10,852 nt of DNA from contig JBECLA010000022.1 in assembly GCA_040235565.1 (NCBI GenBank), forward strand, positions 1-10,852, read 5' to 3'. Positions 1 to 7,283 of this stretch are shown in pieces. The stretch comes from JAHEIJ01 sp040235565 (GTDB lineage: Bacteria; Pseudomonadota; Gammaproteobacteria; UBA6429; Thiohalophilaceae). The first letter of the stretch is position 1. Each line of letters begins with the position of its first letter. A model generated the notes under the pieces. That model saw only the letters and a list, made by a program, of their open reading frames with translations, was not told where the DNA came from and made no database searches. The position numbers and the translations under genes were made by a program.

Positions 1-338
1 AGCAGGGGTACCAGGATTAACAAATACAGCCAGCCCGTTTTGTCCAGATCATGCAATCGCTGAACCGCAAGCATTACACTGATGACGATCATGGCAATAT
101 ATACAACAACAATTCCAATCATGCTTAAAGCACCGATGGTTTCGGTTTGCAGGGCTGCACCCGCTCCTCCCATCAGGGCTAACAGCAACTGACATACCAG
201 TGCGATGCCAAAACCATATGCCAGATAACGTAGCCTTCCCAGGCGGCCTTTGGTTGAAAAAACACTAAGCTCCCCGAATTCGGTCGCAGTGTCAGCCACG
301 GCGGCTGTAGGTGGTGTATAGGGACTGTTCTCACTCAT
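1..338 (-). CDS. DUF805 family inner-membrane protein (C-terminus beyond window)
   Basis: I translated this from the ATG at 338-336; about 112 codons are visible and the frame is still open at base 1, so only the N-terminal part is present. A polar N-terminus of about 27 residues is followed by a short motif (KGRLGRLRYLAYG), then two hydrophobic segments at about residues 40-60 and 70-93, then the sequence QRLHDLDKTGWL. The pairing of an N-terminal GR.xRxxYw-like motif with a later RLHDxxxxGW motif is the signature of the DUF805 family (E. coli YhaH/YhaI type), small multi-span membrane proteins of unknown function. An AGAGGA ribosome binding site lies just upstream (about 346-351 in plus coordinates), which supports this start. 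It is on the same strand as the DUF58 operon, 186 bases downstream, and could be read through or have its own promoter. The family call is fairly firm; the function is unknown. Confidence 0.82.
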   Translation of the reverse strand, partial: MSENSPYTPPTAAVADTATEFGELSVFSTKGRLGRLRYLAYGFGIALVCQLLLALMGGAGAALQTETIGALSMIGIVVVYIAMIVISVMLAVQRLHDLDKTGWLYLLILVPL

Positions 339-376
339 ATAACTATCCTCTTTGGTTTAGCTAACTTCCTGTAATC

Positions 377-406
377 GATATACCTGCAATTGAATATCGG
401 CAGCAA
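377..406 (-). promoter_or_regulatory. Weak candidate sigma-70 promoter for the DUF805 gene
   Basis: Read on the minus strand, TTGCTG (406-401) is separated by 18 bases from TATATC (382-377), which lies 38 bases before the ATG. The -35 matches TTGACA at only 3 of 6 positions and the -10 matches TATAAT at 4 of 6. An imperfectly spaced palindrome (CGGCA-GCAA-TGCCG, 398-411) overlaps the -35 element and could be an operator. The position is sensible but both elements are weak, so this is a suggestion only. The rest of the 339-524 gap shows a short hairpin CACGC-AAG-GCGTG at 480-492, without a following T-run, so I do not call a terminator after the DUF58 gene. Confidence 0.22.
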
Positions 407-524
407 TGCCGGAAACTGTAGAACGTATTCGTTATATTGTTATCGTTTCGATCAGGCCCGGTTCTGAATTATTTACTTACACGCAAGGCGTGAAGTTGAT
501 AAATCATGCTGGGTGTCCATTTGT

Positions 525-1829
525 TTACAATCTCGCCGTTGCTTTGATGTCGAGGTACTGGTTGACCAATGCGACGGACAGATCTCTGGGGATGACATCA
601 AGGCATATAACGCCGCTGGCTTGCAGCGCATCGACAGCCTGGGTGCGCGACTGTAGATAATCGCGGGTGGCGGCATGGCGTAGCGCCTGTTCGAAGTCGG
701 TAATTGGTTTGTCGAGTTCCTCAGACAGAGCCTGTTCCTGCATACTCGCCACCAGAACCAGGTGGCGTTGCTGTAATAAACGGATCGCAGGTAACAGATC
801 GGCATTGTCTTCATCACGCAGACTGGTAATCAATACCACCAGTGCCCGCTTTTTCTGCCGCAGTAATAATTGCGTTGCGGCTGTGGCATAGTCGGGAACC
901 TGGGTTGAAGGTTGCAGATCATACAGGGAATTAAACAGATGATTGATCATCCCGATGCCTTTGATCGGTTGCAGCCAGCGATGCTGGCCACTGAAGCTGC
1001 CGAAGCCCACCCCGTCACCCTGCCGCAGAGCGACATAGGCAAGTAACAGCACGGCATTCAGGCTGTGATCAAAATGCGACAGTTCATCATCCCGTGCCAG
1101 CATGCGATGGCCACAATCCAGCAGAAAAATAATTTCCTGATCCCGTTCTTCCTGATATTCCCGTGATATCAATTTTCGCAGGCGGGCACTGGCTTTCCAG
1201 TCAATCTGTCGCAAGGGATCGCCCTGGCGGTATTCGCGTAATTGATGAAAATCCTGTCCTTCCCCGCGACGGCGATGTCTGCGGATCCCCATCTGGTTCA
1301 ACCGCTGGTCGGCGGCCAGCAGGGTGTACTTGGCGACAGCGGCAAAATTGGGATAAATCCGGACCTGGCTTTGCAGTGGCAAAAGCCGTTGCCGCCACCA
1401 ACAACGCAGGGGTGACTGAAGCCGCAGATGGACTCCGGTGAACCAGGCTTCGCCACGTTCGAGTGGCCTCGCGTGATAGTGGATCTCCGTATAACCGTCA
1501 GCGGCCGGAGTAGTAATCACGGGCAAGTTTTCCACTTGTAGCGAGGGGGGATGAAGATCGTATATGAGTACGCGACGAGATCGTTTGTCGCCATGCTGCA
1601 GTCGCAGCTTGATTATGGCAGGCACGCCCAACGCCAGTGAGCCAGGCAAGTGCCGGCTGATGGCCGGCAGGGGTTGTCGCCAGCTCAAGCCGAGATCGAC
1701 CAGGCTGATCAAAACCAGCACCGCCAGGCCGGCCCACCAATAGGGGATTAACAGCGGTTGCAGGGCCGGCCCGAGACCGGCCAGCAGCAACAGCGCCATC
1801 GAAATCAGGAGCCAGCGGGAGGGAATCAT
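525..1829 (-). CDS. DUF58 domain protein, degenerate vWA-like partner of MoxR
   Basis: This 434-residue protein has two N-terminal hydrophobic segments (about residues 5-25 and 30-49), so it is probably anchored in the inner membrane. The DUF58 signature spans about residues 189-228: GEGxDFxxLReY, then GDxxRxIDWKaSAR, then a run of acidic and basic residues. After it comes a von Willebrand A-like fold beginning with the hydrophobic strand ending in D238. The metal-site motif expected there (DxSxS) reads DCGHR, so a classical MIDAS is missing. DUF58 proteins are normally encoded beside MoxR ATPases and are thought to be their partners or substrates; the gene starts inside the stop of the MoxR gene (ATGA, 1826-1829), implying translational coupling. 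Its own ribosome binding site is poor. It is the last gene of the six-gene operon. The family call is secure; the molecular role is inferred. Confidence 0.93.
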   Translation of the reverse strand: MIPSRWLLISMALLLLAGLGPALQPLLIPYWWAGLAVLVLISLVDLGLSWRQPLPAISRHLPGSLALGVPAIIKLRLQHGDKRSRRVLIYDLHPPSLQVENLPVITTPAADGYTEIHYHARPLERGEAWFTGVHLRLQSPLRCWWRQRLLPLQSQVRIYPNFAAVAKYTLLAADQRLNQMGIRRHRRRGEGQDFHQLREYRQGDPLRQIDWKASARLRKLISREYQEERDQEIIFLLDCGHRMLARDDELSHFDHSLNAVLLLAYVALRQGDGVGFGSFSGQHRWLQPIKGIGMINHLFNSLYDLQPSTQVPDYATAATQLLLRQKKRALVVLITSLRDEDNADLLPAIRLLQQRHLVLVASMQEQALSEELDKPITDFEQALRHAATRDYLQSRTQAVDALQASGVICLDVIPRDLSVALVNQYLDIKATARL

Positions 1830-2818
1830 TGCCGTGGTGCATCCACCTTGTTGAGCAAGGCCTGCAGTACATGATCGGGATCATGACCTTCCAGCTCCAG
1901 TTCCGGACTGAGCAGGATACGATGTCGCAGGGCCGGCAAGGCAACGGTTTTGATATCGTCAGGGGCGACGTAATCCCGGCCGGCCAGTAACGCTGCTGCC
2001 CGGGCTGCGCGTATCAGCGCAATGCCGCCACGGGGACCGGCACCGACGCTGATGCCTGGCCAGTCGCGGGTCGTTCGAATGATTCGCACCGCATAGTCAT
2101 TGACCTGTTTATCCACGTCCAGCCGGGCGGTGAGTAGTTGCAATTGACTGATTGCCGCCGGCTTGACCAGGGGATTGATGCGACTGACATCAAGGTTGTC
2201 ACCGACTTGCCCCGTGGTGACATGTGCCACCAGATCCTGTTCCTCCGTTTCCGTGGGATACTCGATCAGGATCTTGAGCAGGAAACGATCCAGTTGGGCC
2301 TCTGGCAAGGGATACGTGCCTTCCTGCTCCAGCGGGTTCTGGGTCGCCAGGGTCATGAACGGACGCGGGACTTCCAGGGCTTTGCCTTCCAGTGTCACCT
2401 GGCCTTCCTGCATGACCTCCAGCAAGGCGGACTGGGTCTTGGCCGGCGCCCGGTTGATTTCGTCAGCCAGCAGTAAATGGGTAAAAACGGGACCTTTGCG
2501 CAGGGTAAACTGTTCACTCTTCAGGTCATAAATAATGTGCCCGGTGACGTCGGTGGGCATTAAATCCGGCGTAAATTGAATGCGGCCGAACTGGCCATCG
2601 AAGCTGCGGGCCAGCGCACGCACCAGCAGGGTTTTTCCCAGCCCCGGTACCCCTTCGATCAACACATGACCGGCCGCAAACAGGCCTATCAATACCTGAT
2701 CGATCACGCTTTGCTGGCCAATCATGACTTTGCTGATTTCAGTGCGCATGCTTTTTATTAACTGATGGGCCTGGCCCAGTTGTTCCGGTGAAAGGGGGAT
2801 GGCAGGTTGGCTGTTCAT
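1826..2818 (-). CDS. MoxR-family AAA+ ATPase
   Basis: This 330-residue protein has the full set of AAA+ motifs of the MoxR branch. Walker A is GVPGLGKT at residues 56-63, Walker B is LLLADE at 115-120 followed by INRAPAKTQSALLE, sensor 1 is ATQNP around N161, the arginine-finger region is LDRF (R178), and sensor 2 lies in GPRGG (R263). Length is typical of the family. MoxR ATPases act in the cytoplasm as chaperone-like remodelling enzymes that mature or activate protein complexes, usually working with a vWA-type protein encoded next door, here the DUF58 protein. An AGGAAA ribosome binding site sits 7 bases before the ATG, and the start overlaps the preceding DUF4350 stop (ATGA, 2815-2818). 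It is the only obvious energy-coupling enzyme of the operon. The substrate cannot be read from the sequence. I give no gene symbol because several MoxR subfamilies share these motifs. Confidence 0.96.
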   Translation of the reverse strand: MNSQPAIPLSPEQLGQAHQLIKSMRTEISKVMIGQQSVIDQVLIGLFAAGHVLIEGVPGLGKTLLVRALARSFDGQFGRIQFTPDLMPTDVTGHIIYDLKSEQFTLRKGPVFTHLLLADEINRAPAKTQSALLEVMQEGQVTLEGKALEVPRPFMTLATQNPLEQEGTYPLPEAQLDRFLLKILIEYPTETEEQDLVAHVTTGQVGDNLDVSRINPLVKPAAISQLQLLTARLDVDKQVNDYAVRIIRTTRDWPGISVGAGPRGGIALIRAARAAALLAGRDYVAPDDIKTVALPALRHRILLSPELELEGHDPDHVLQALLNKVDAPRQ

Positions 2819-3942
2819 AGTTGTTTCCTGATCATTTCCAGTTGTCGAATCGTGCGAGTGAATTCATGTTGGTGAGGAATGTCCGTTTCCCGCAGCAGGT
2901 GACGGACCGAAGTACCGGTGTGTTGACCGGGGCCAGCCAGTAACTCGGCCTGTTCCTCGTGTGACATCGCCCCCCAGCCGGGATGGCGTGTGGCCGCCAG
3001 CGCCATGAGATGCTTCCGGACGGCCGTGACCAGTTGCCGCGATTGCTTTTGCTGCCACAGAAAGCGGCCATTGGCATCCACATGTTCGAGGATCCGGCGG
3101 CGTACCGGCGGCGCTTCGCTCAGACGAGGACCGAAACGACGGCCGCGAGACCACAGCCAGAGTACGAGCCATAGTAATACCGCTGTCATCATCTCCGGTG
3201 CATGTTGCCAGAGCCACTGCCACAGGGACGGCATGTCGTTGTGGGATAACAGCCAGACCGGTCCCTGACCATCGACCAGGTACCAGAGAAAGGCGGCGTG
3301 GTCATACTCCCCAATCCGCAAAAACTGGATAAAATCGAGATCAGTAATGACCGTGATGCTTCCCTCCCCGAGCTGACGGCGGACCAGTACCGCTCCCCAG
3401 TCATTGGTGATGGTCAGATCCCCCGCCTGGGTGCCTTCAATGAAATAGCGTGGATGGATCTGAATCCGCATGAAATCCGTCGCCCCTGGCCAATCCACAT
3501 CCAGAAAATCCGCGTATTCACTCAAATCTTCATCGTGATGCTGCAGGTTCAATCCCAGTATTTCCAGTAACGGATCCTGCAGGGGCTGCTCCTCGTCTGA
3601 TAAATGCGCCACGGTCACGATCAGTCGTCCACCCTCATCGACCCAGTCCAGCAGGGCGGCCGTGCGTTGTTGTCCCAGCGTCTGTCGGTCACTGCTGATC
3701 AGTAAGACATCGTCGCGGCCGAGGCGGCTAAACAGGCGGGCTGTTTCCTCAACGTGAGTACTCGCGATACCCGTTGTAGTTAGAAAACGTTGCGCTGCCA
3801 GCAGAGGATTGGTTGCCGCTTCCCCTTGCAAGCCCGTGGGGAGTTCGATCTCCCGCTTTTCCAGATGTTGCGAAAGCCAGTATCCCAGACCCCCGAGGAG
3901 GGATACGACAAGCACCGTTATTAACCAGGCGGTGCGACTCAT
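2815..3942 (-). CDS. DUF4350 domain membrane protein
   Basis: This 375-residue protein starts with a transmembrane helix (about residues 5-24), followed by an extracytoplasmic domain of about 200 residues, a second helix near residues 249-265 (aromatic- and leucine-rich), the motif SRGRRFGP (265-272), and a basic C-terminal cytoplasmic region rich in His, Gln and Arg. The first domain contains an alternating pattern (a hydrophobic strand, then residues ending in LLDWVDEGGRLIV at 97-109) that resembles the class I glutamine-amidotransferase-like fold and matches DUF4350 as I know it from such operons. I see no convincing catalytic Cys-His pair, so an enzymatic role is not supported. The start overlaps the DUF4129 stop by 4 bases (3939-3942), and AGGGA lies about 10 bases upstream. 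Function unknown; probably a structural or sensing subunit of the MoxR-associated membrane complex. Confidence 0.87.
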   Translation of the reverse strand: MSRTAWLITVLVVSLLGGLGYWLSQHLEKREIELPTGLQGEAATNPLLAAQRFLTTTGIASTHVEETARLFSRLGRDDVLLISSDRQTLGQQRTAALLDWVDEGGRLIVTVAHLSDEEQPLQDPLLEILGLNLQHHDEDLSEYADFLDVDWPGATDFMRIQIHPRYFIEGTQAGDLTITNDWGAVLVRRQLGEGSITVITDLDFIQFLRIGEYDHAAFLWYLVDGQGPVWLLSHNDMPSLWQWLWQHAPEMMTAVLLWLVLWLWSRGRRFGPRLSEAPPVRRRILEHVDANGRFLWQQKQSRQLVTAVRKHLMALAATRHPGWGAMSHEEQAELLAGPGQHTGTSVRHLLRETDIPHQHEFTRTIRQLEMIRKQL

Positions 3943-5444
3943 GGTTTGATTTCCCTGTCGAATTGATCAGACCAGTTATCAAACAGGGTTTCAATCGTGC
4001 TGGTTGCAGGTTGGCGGTGGGCATAGGCAAGCGTCTGCCACGCCAGGGTGAGTTGTTGCAGGAAGCTCATCAGCTCCACATTCAAGCGGGCATGCCGGGC
4101 GCAACCCAGGACATCACCCTCGGTCATACTGTCGTGTAAAGCCAGTTGATGGTCATTAACCAGCCGGCTCAGGCTGCCGCGGTAGAGCAGGCCCAGGGCC
4201 TGACGATGTTCGCCCTCCTGCCACAGGCGTCGACTTTCGACGGCAATGTCCTCAGGCAGCGAAGCCGGCCGGATATCCATGCCAAACAGGGTTGTCGGTG
4301 GCGCGTGGGTTTTGCGTGGCGGGCGAGACTGCAAGCCCCTGAGCAAACGATCCCGATTGTGTAGCAGGTAGCCGATACCAATGAGCAGCATGACTAACAG
4401 TATCAATTTGATGCCGTCGGCCAGCAGAATAGGTAACCCGGGAAACAGCGGCTCGTCCAGTTGTGCTTCTTCATCGATGTCAAGCGAGAAATCCTTCGGT
4501 AGCCATAAGCTCATGTTGCGTGTGGTGGCAAAATCCTCATCAGCCAGCACTTCATCAATTGTCTCGCGAGCCTCTTCAATCGCCAGTGGTGTTGTTGAAA
4601 CCGAAACATTCGCACCGGATTCTGCCTGGATTGATGGTGCGGTAGCAAAAGCCAGCAAACCGATGCCCAACATGAACACCAGTGTCGCGGTTGTGCTGAG
4701 GGTTTTGAGACGCTGTGCCAGACGGCGAAACCCTAACTCCACATCCCAGGCCTCCAGTTCGGTGCGGCGGTTGAGATACAACATAAACCCAGCCGCGACG
4801 TAAAAAGGCTCAACCATCAATACGGCGAGCAGATAAAGAGCATTGGAAACCAGTTCCGCCCAGTAAGGGGGTGTTTCGGAGAAGAAGGGGGCCAGCGCCT
4901 CAAAACCACTGTCTTGCGGCAGAAACATGTAGATCAGGCCATACAGGCCAAACAGCAGGATGATTTCCAGATGGATGCACAAGATGAGGAGCCAGTAAGC
5001 ATGGCCACTGGCGCGCGCTTGCAGGATACGCAGCCGTTCACGCCGCGGCTTGCCCCTGAGTCCTTCCAGTTGCCACACGGGCAGCGTAAAGCTGCGTCCC
5101 GGGGCAAAGCGATACAACGTCAGGTTCAGCAACAAGCCGGTTTTGAATAAACCGGGCAGACGGCGCAGGATGTCACGGCGGGACGGGATCTGACCAAATA
5201 CCGCATGGCTGAGTACATGCAGAATAATGCGATCGTACAAGGGCTTCAGCCACCAGATCATCAGACCCGCCAGCCACATATGCTGGTTTAACAACAGACT
5301 GCTGATAACGAACAACGGCAGCACGATGATCAGCAAAGGGGGATAAATGGCCCGCCAGTTTGTTTGCACCAGCCTCAAGCCGAGGTCCATGGCTTCCCGA
5401 TGGGATCGGGGGCGGATCTGGATTGTTATCTTATCCAGCTGCAC
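3939..5444 (-). CDS. Multi-span membrane protein with C-terminal DUF4129 domain
   Basis: I place the start at the GTG at 5444-5442, giving 501 residues, because a strong GGGGAGGG ribosome binding site (5459-5452) sits 7 bases before it and the resulting N-terminus is basic and polar. An upstream ATG at 5504 would add 20 residues (including a cysteine cluster) that are only an out-of-frame reading of the preceding gene. The protein has hydrophobic segments near residues 34-53, 56-79, 149-174, 200-222, 251-269 and 342-361. An acidic extracytoplasmic stretch lies between the last two (about 272-340). A soluble C-terminal domain (about 395-500) carries the features of DUF4129: helical repeats with RRLWQEGEHRQALGLLYRG and a later ALHDSMTEGD. 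DUF4129 proteins recur beside MoxR/DUF58 genes and transglutaminase-like proteins; their function is unknown. The gene overlaps its upstream neighbour by 14 bases and its downstream neighbour by 4. Confidence 0.85.
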   Translation of the reverse strand: MQLDKITIQIRPRSHREAMDLGLRLVQTNWRAIYPPLLIIVLPLFVISSLLLNQHMWLAGLMIWWLKPLYDRIILHVLSHAVFGQIPSRRDILRRLPGLFKTGLLLNLTLYRFAPGRSFTLPVWQLEGLRGKPRRERLRILQARASGHAYWLLILCIHLEIILLFGLYGLIYMFLPQDSGFEALAPFFSETPPYWAELVSNALYLLAVLMVEPFYVAAGFMLYLNRRTELEAWDVELGFRRLAQRLKTLSTTATLVFMLGIGLLAFATAPSIQAESGANVSVSTTPLAIEEARETIDEVLADEDFATTRNMSLWLPKDFSLDIDEEAQLDEPLFPGLPILLADGIKLILLVMLLIGIGYLLHNRDRLLRGLQSRPPRKTHAPPTTLFGMDIRPASLPEDIAVESRRLWQEGEHRQALGLLYRGSLSRLVNDHQLALHDSMTEGDVLGCARHARLNVELMSFLQQLTLAWQTLAYAHRQPATSTIETLFDNWSDQFDREIKP

Positions 5445-6417
5445 GCCGACGCCCTCCCCACAGGAAATACAGCAACACAAAAGCCCACAGCGCAAGCCCG
5501 GCACTGTACTTGGTTGAGACAGGTACCCAGCTCAGGGGAGACCAGAAGGCTTCCACGATGGCTGCCAGGATGAACATGCCGGCTGCCCCGTACATAAGCT
5601 GCAGCGCAGCTTGTGCCTCTTCCCGCAAGGCGCGCAAACGGGTGCGTCGGCCCGGGGCGAGTACGGCGAACCCGAGCTGCAGGCCGGCGGCACCGGATAG
5701 CACAATGGCGTTCAATTCCAGGGCACTGTGACCGGCAACGAAACTCCAGAAGGTTTCGTTATAGCCAAGCTGGGTGAGGTGACCGGCGGCAGCGCCGATG
5801 TACAGGCCGTTGAACAACACCACGAAAAGCGTACCGAGCCCCAACAGAAGGCCACTGGCAAAAGTCCGAAAGCCGATCCCGGTGTTGTTTTTGACGTAAA
5901 ACCCGAACATCATCAAATCCGTATCCGCCTGACGTTCCCAGTCGCGGCCCAGGGTGTCACGGTGTTCCGGGTTGTACATGTATTCCAGTTTGCGCAGGGT
6001 GGTGCCGTTCATCACCGTGTACACCATGTCGGGGTTATACTGGATGACCGTCAACATACTGACCAGAGGCAGGTAAAACAGCAGGGCACTCAACAGTACC
6101 AGACGCCATTGCCGTCTGACGCGGCAGGGAAAGTCTGCCAGCACATACCGCGCGATGGCCTTGAACAGGTTGCGGCGCTGGCCATACATGATCTGGTGGC
6201 TATCCATTACCAGGCGATCCAGCCGGTTGACCAGATGAGGGCTATAGAGACGACTGCGGGCCAGGGCCAGGTGCTGGCAGGTTTGACGGTACAGCGCGGC
6301 GAATTCAGTCGGTGTGGCCCTGGAAGGAGCGGGTTTTTTACCGGCCGGTTTGCGTAACCAGGCTTCCAGGCGTTGCCACTGTGCCTCATGGGCCGCAATG
6401 AATTGTTCCTGTTTCAT
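5431..6417 (-). CDS. SpoIIM-family (stage II sporulation protein M-like) membrane protein
   Basis: This 328-residue protein has a charged, helical N-terminus of about 100 residues, then hydrophobic segments near 104-125, 184-210, 224-252, 272-293 and 303-320. The features FYVKNNTGIGFRTFASG (173-189), LFNGLYIGAAAG (201-212) and GHSALELNAI (229-238) are typical of the COG1300/SpoIIM family; the usual HGxxELxAI signature reads HSALELNAI here. In Bacillus SpoIIM belongs to the engulfment complex, but this organism type does not sporulate, so the name is only a family label; in Gram-negative bacteria these proteins are found in MoxR operons with unknown role. GGAG is placed 7 bases before the ATG, and the start overlaps the RDD stop (ATGA, 6414-6417). 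A channel or scaffold role in the envelope is inference. Confidence 0.92.
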   Translation of the reverse strand: MKQEQFIAAHEAQWQRLEAWLRKPAGKKPAPSRATPTEFAALYRQTCQHLALARSRLYSPHLVNRLDRLVMDSHQIMYGQRRNLFKAIARYVLADFPCRVRRQWRLVLLSALLFYLPLVSMLTVIQYNPDMVYTVMNGTTLRKLEYMYNPEHRDTLGRDWERQADTDLMMFGFYVKNNTGIGFRTFASGLLLGLGTLFVVLFNGLYIGAAAGHLTQLGYNETFWSFVAGHSALELNAIVLSGAAGLQLGFAVLAPGRRTRLRALREEAQAALQLMYGAAGMFILAAIVEAFWSPLSWVPVSTKYSAGLALWAFVLLYFLWGGRRRAAG

Positions 6418-7151
6418 GCCGCTTCTCCGGGTTGGGGCGCCGGTTTTTTGTCCGGTTCAGACAGGTCGGCAAGCTGTTGTTCGCCACTGAGCCATTTGGC
6501 GTAGCCGTGCAGGCTTTCGATGACATTGGGTCGGCTGTCGATCAATGGACCCGTAAGCCGCGCCAGTTCTTCAGCCCGTTCAGGGGTTAAGGCCGGGCTG
6601 CGTTCGGCAAAGGCCATGATGACCTGCTGTTCTGCAAGCGTCAGGGGATAGGGTGGCCGCGTCGGTTTGCCGGCTGATGCGGCGGGCACGGGCAGCGGCG
6701 TTTCCTGATACACCACAACGGTTCCCGCCGTCAGGTCTCCAAGCCGTTTAAAGTCCCGGTTCAGCATCATACTGGCAATGCCAAAGCCGTACAGCAGGGG
6801 TAAAAAATCAACCACGCGCAGTAAATTACGGATCAGGGAGGCGCTCCAGCCTATCGGGGTACCATCATCATGCAAGACCCGGATGCCGTAGGCGCGCTTG
6901 CCCGGTGTTTGTCCATGACGCAGGACTTCAAACAACACGGGATAAAACCACTCGATAATGAAGGTCGCGAGCAGGTACAGCCCTTCACCGGTATCGCCGA
7001 ATAGCAACAGCACGCCGCCGAGTACGGCATAAATGATCAACCGAATCAGGGCATCGATAAGCCAGGCCAGCGAGCGAGGTATCAAGCCGGCCACCGGTAA
7101 ATGCAAATCTATGCCTTCGGGTGTCTGAACGGTACGAAGTGTGTCAATCAT
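6414..7151 (-). CDS. RDD family membrane protein with long C-terminal tail
   Basis: The first gene of the six-gene operon encodes 245 residues. The RDD domain covers about residues 21-150: RSLAWLID at 26-33 gives the R and first D, two to three hydrophobic segments follow (about 34-51, 57-75, 109-125), then HGQTPGKRAYGIRV (79-92) and NRDFKRLGDLTAGTVVV (131-147) with the second conserved D. Residues 150-245 form a soluble, probably cytoplasmic tail with an Ala/Glu-rich helical part (about 171-230) and a Pro/Lys-rich end, making the protein longer than minimal RDD proteins. Some RDD proteins have been linked to cation/proton antiport, but that does not transfer to this clade. No good ribosome binding site is present (AGGGA is 15 bases away), yet the N-terminus DTLRTVQTPEG is what this clade starts with, so the ATG at 7151 is kept. 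The operon promoter should lie in 7152-7283; I cannot identify it confidently. Confidence 0.92.
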   Translation of the reverse strand: MIDTLRTVQTPEGIDLHLPVAGLIPRSLAWLIDALIRLIIYAVLGGVLLLFGDTGEGLYLLATFIIEWFYPVLFEVLRHGQTPGKRAYGIRVLHDDGTPIGWSASLIRNLLRVVDFLPLLYGFGIASMMLNRDFKRLGDLTAGTVVVYQETPLPVPAASAGKPTRPPYPLTLAEQQVIMAFAERSPALTPERAEELARLTGPLIDSRPNVIESLHGYAKWLSGEQQLADLSEPDKKPAPQPGEAA

Positions 7152-7240
7152 TGAGTTATGTTTGTATCCCTGTTGTTATGTTATCGGTTGCTTCCGTCAC
7201 CGATTTAGCAGTGTACCATCAGTCCGGAGGCAATGACGCT

Positions 7241-7255
7241 TGCGACCGGGTCGCA
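7241..7255. promoter_or_regulatory. Perfect 15-base palindrome in the divergent RDD-operon/mazG intergenic region
   Basis: TGCGACC, a central G, then GGTCGCA form a perfect inverted repeat with 7-base arms. It sits 28 bases before the mazG ATG and about 90 bases before the RDD start. The single-base centre makes a folded RNA hairpin unlikely to be tight, so a dimeric regulator's operator is the more natural reading, but I cannot name a regulator. No good -10/-35 pair was found on either strand of this 132-base gap. Confidence 0.35.
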
Positions 7256-7283
7256 GCAGTGAATTGAGTGAAAGAGGAAGGCA

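Noticed and set aside
480..492. Hairpin CACGC-AAG-GCGTG after the DUF58 gene as operon terminator
   Set aside because: The stem is only 5 bases with a 3-base loop and no T-run follows on the minus strand.
406..660. 84-residue plus-strand open frame crossing the DUF805-DUF58 gap
   Set aside because: Half of it is antisense to the DUF58 gene, there is no good ribosome binding site before its ATG, and it shows no domain.
5445..5504. Upstream ATG start (5504) for the DUF4129 protein with an N-terminal cysteine cluster
   Set aside because: The extra residues are an out-of-frame reading of the SpoIIM-like gene's 3' end; the GTG at 5444 has a much better ribosome binding site and spacing.
5728..6357. 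209-residue open frame antisense to the SpoIIM-like gene
   Set aside because: It lies fully inside a well-supported membrane protein gene and its composition (Gln/His-rich) is typical of antisense translation.
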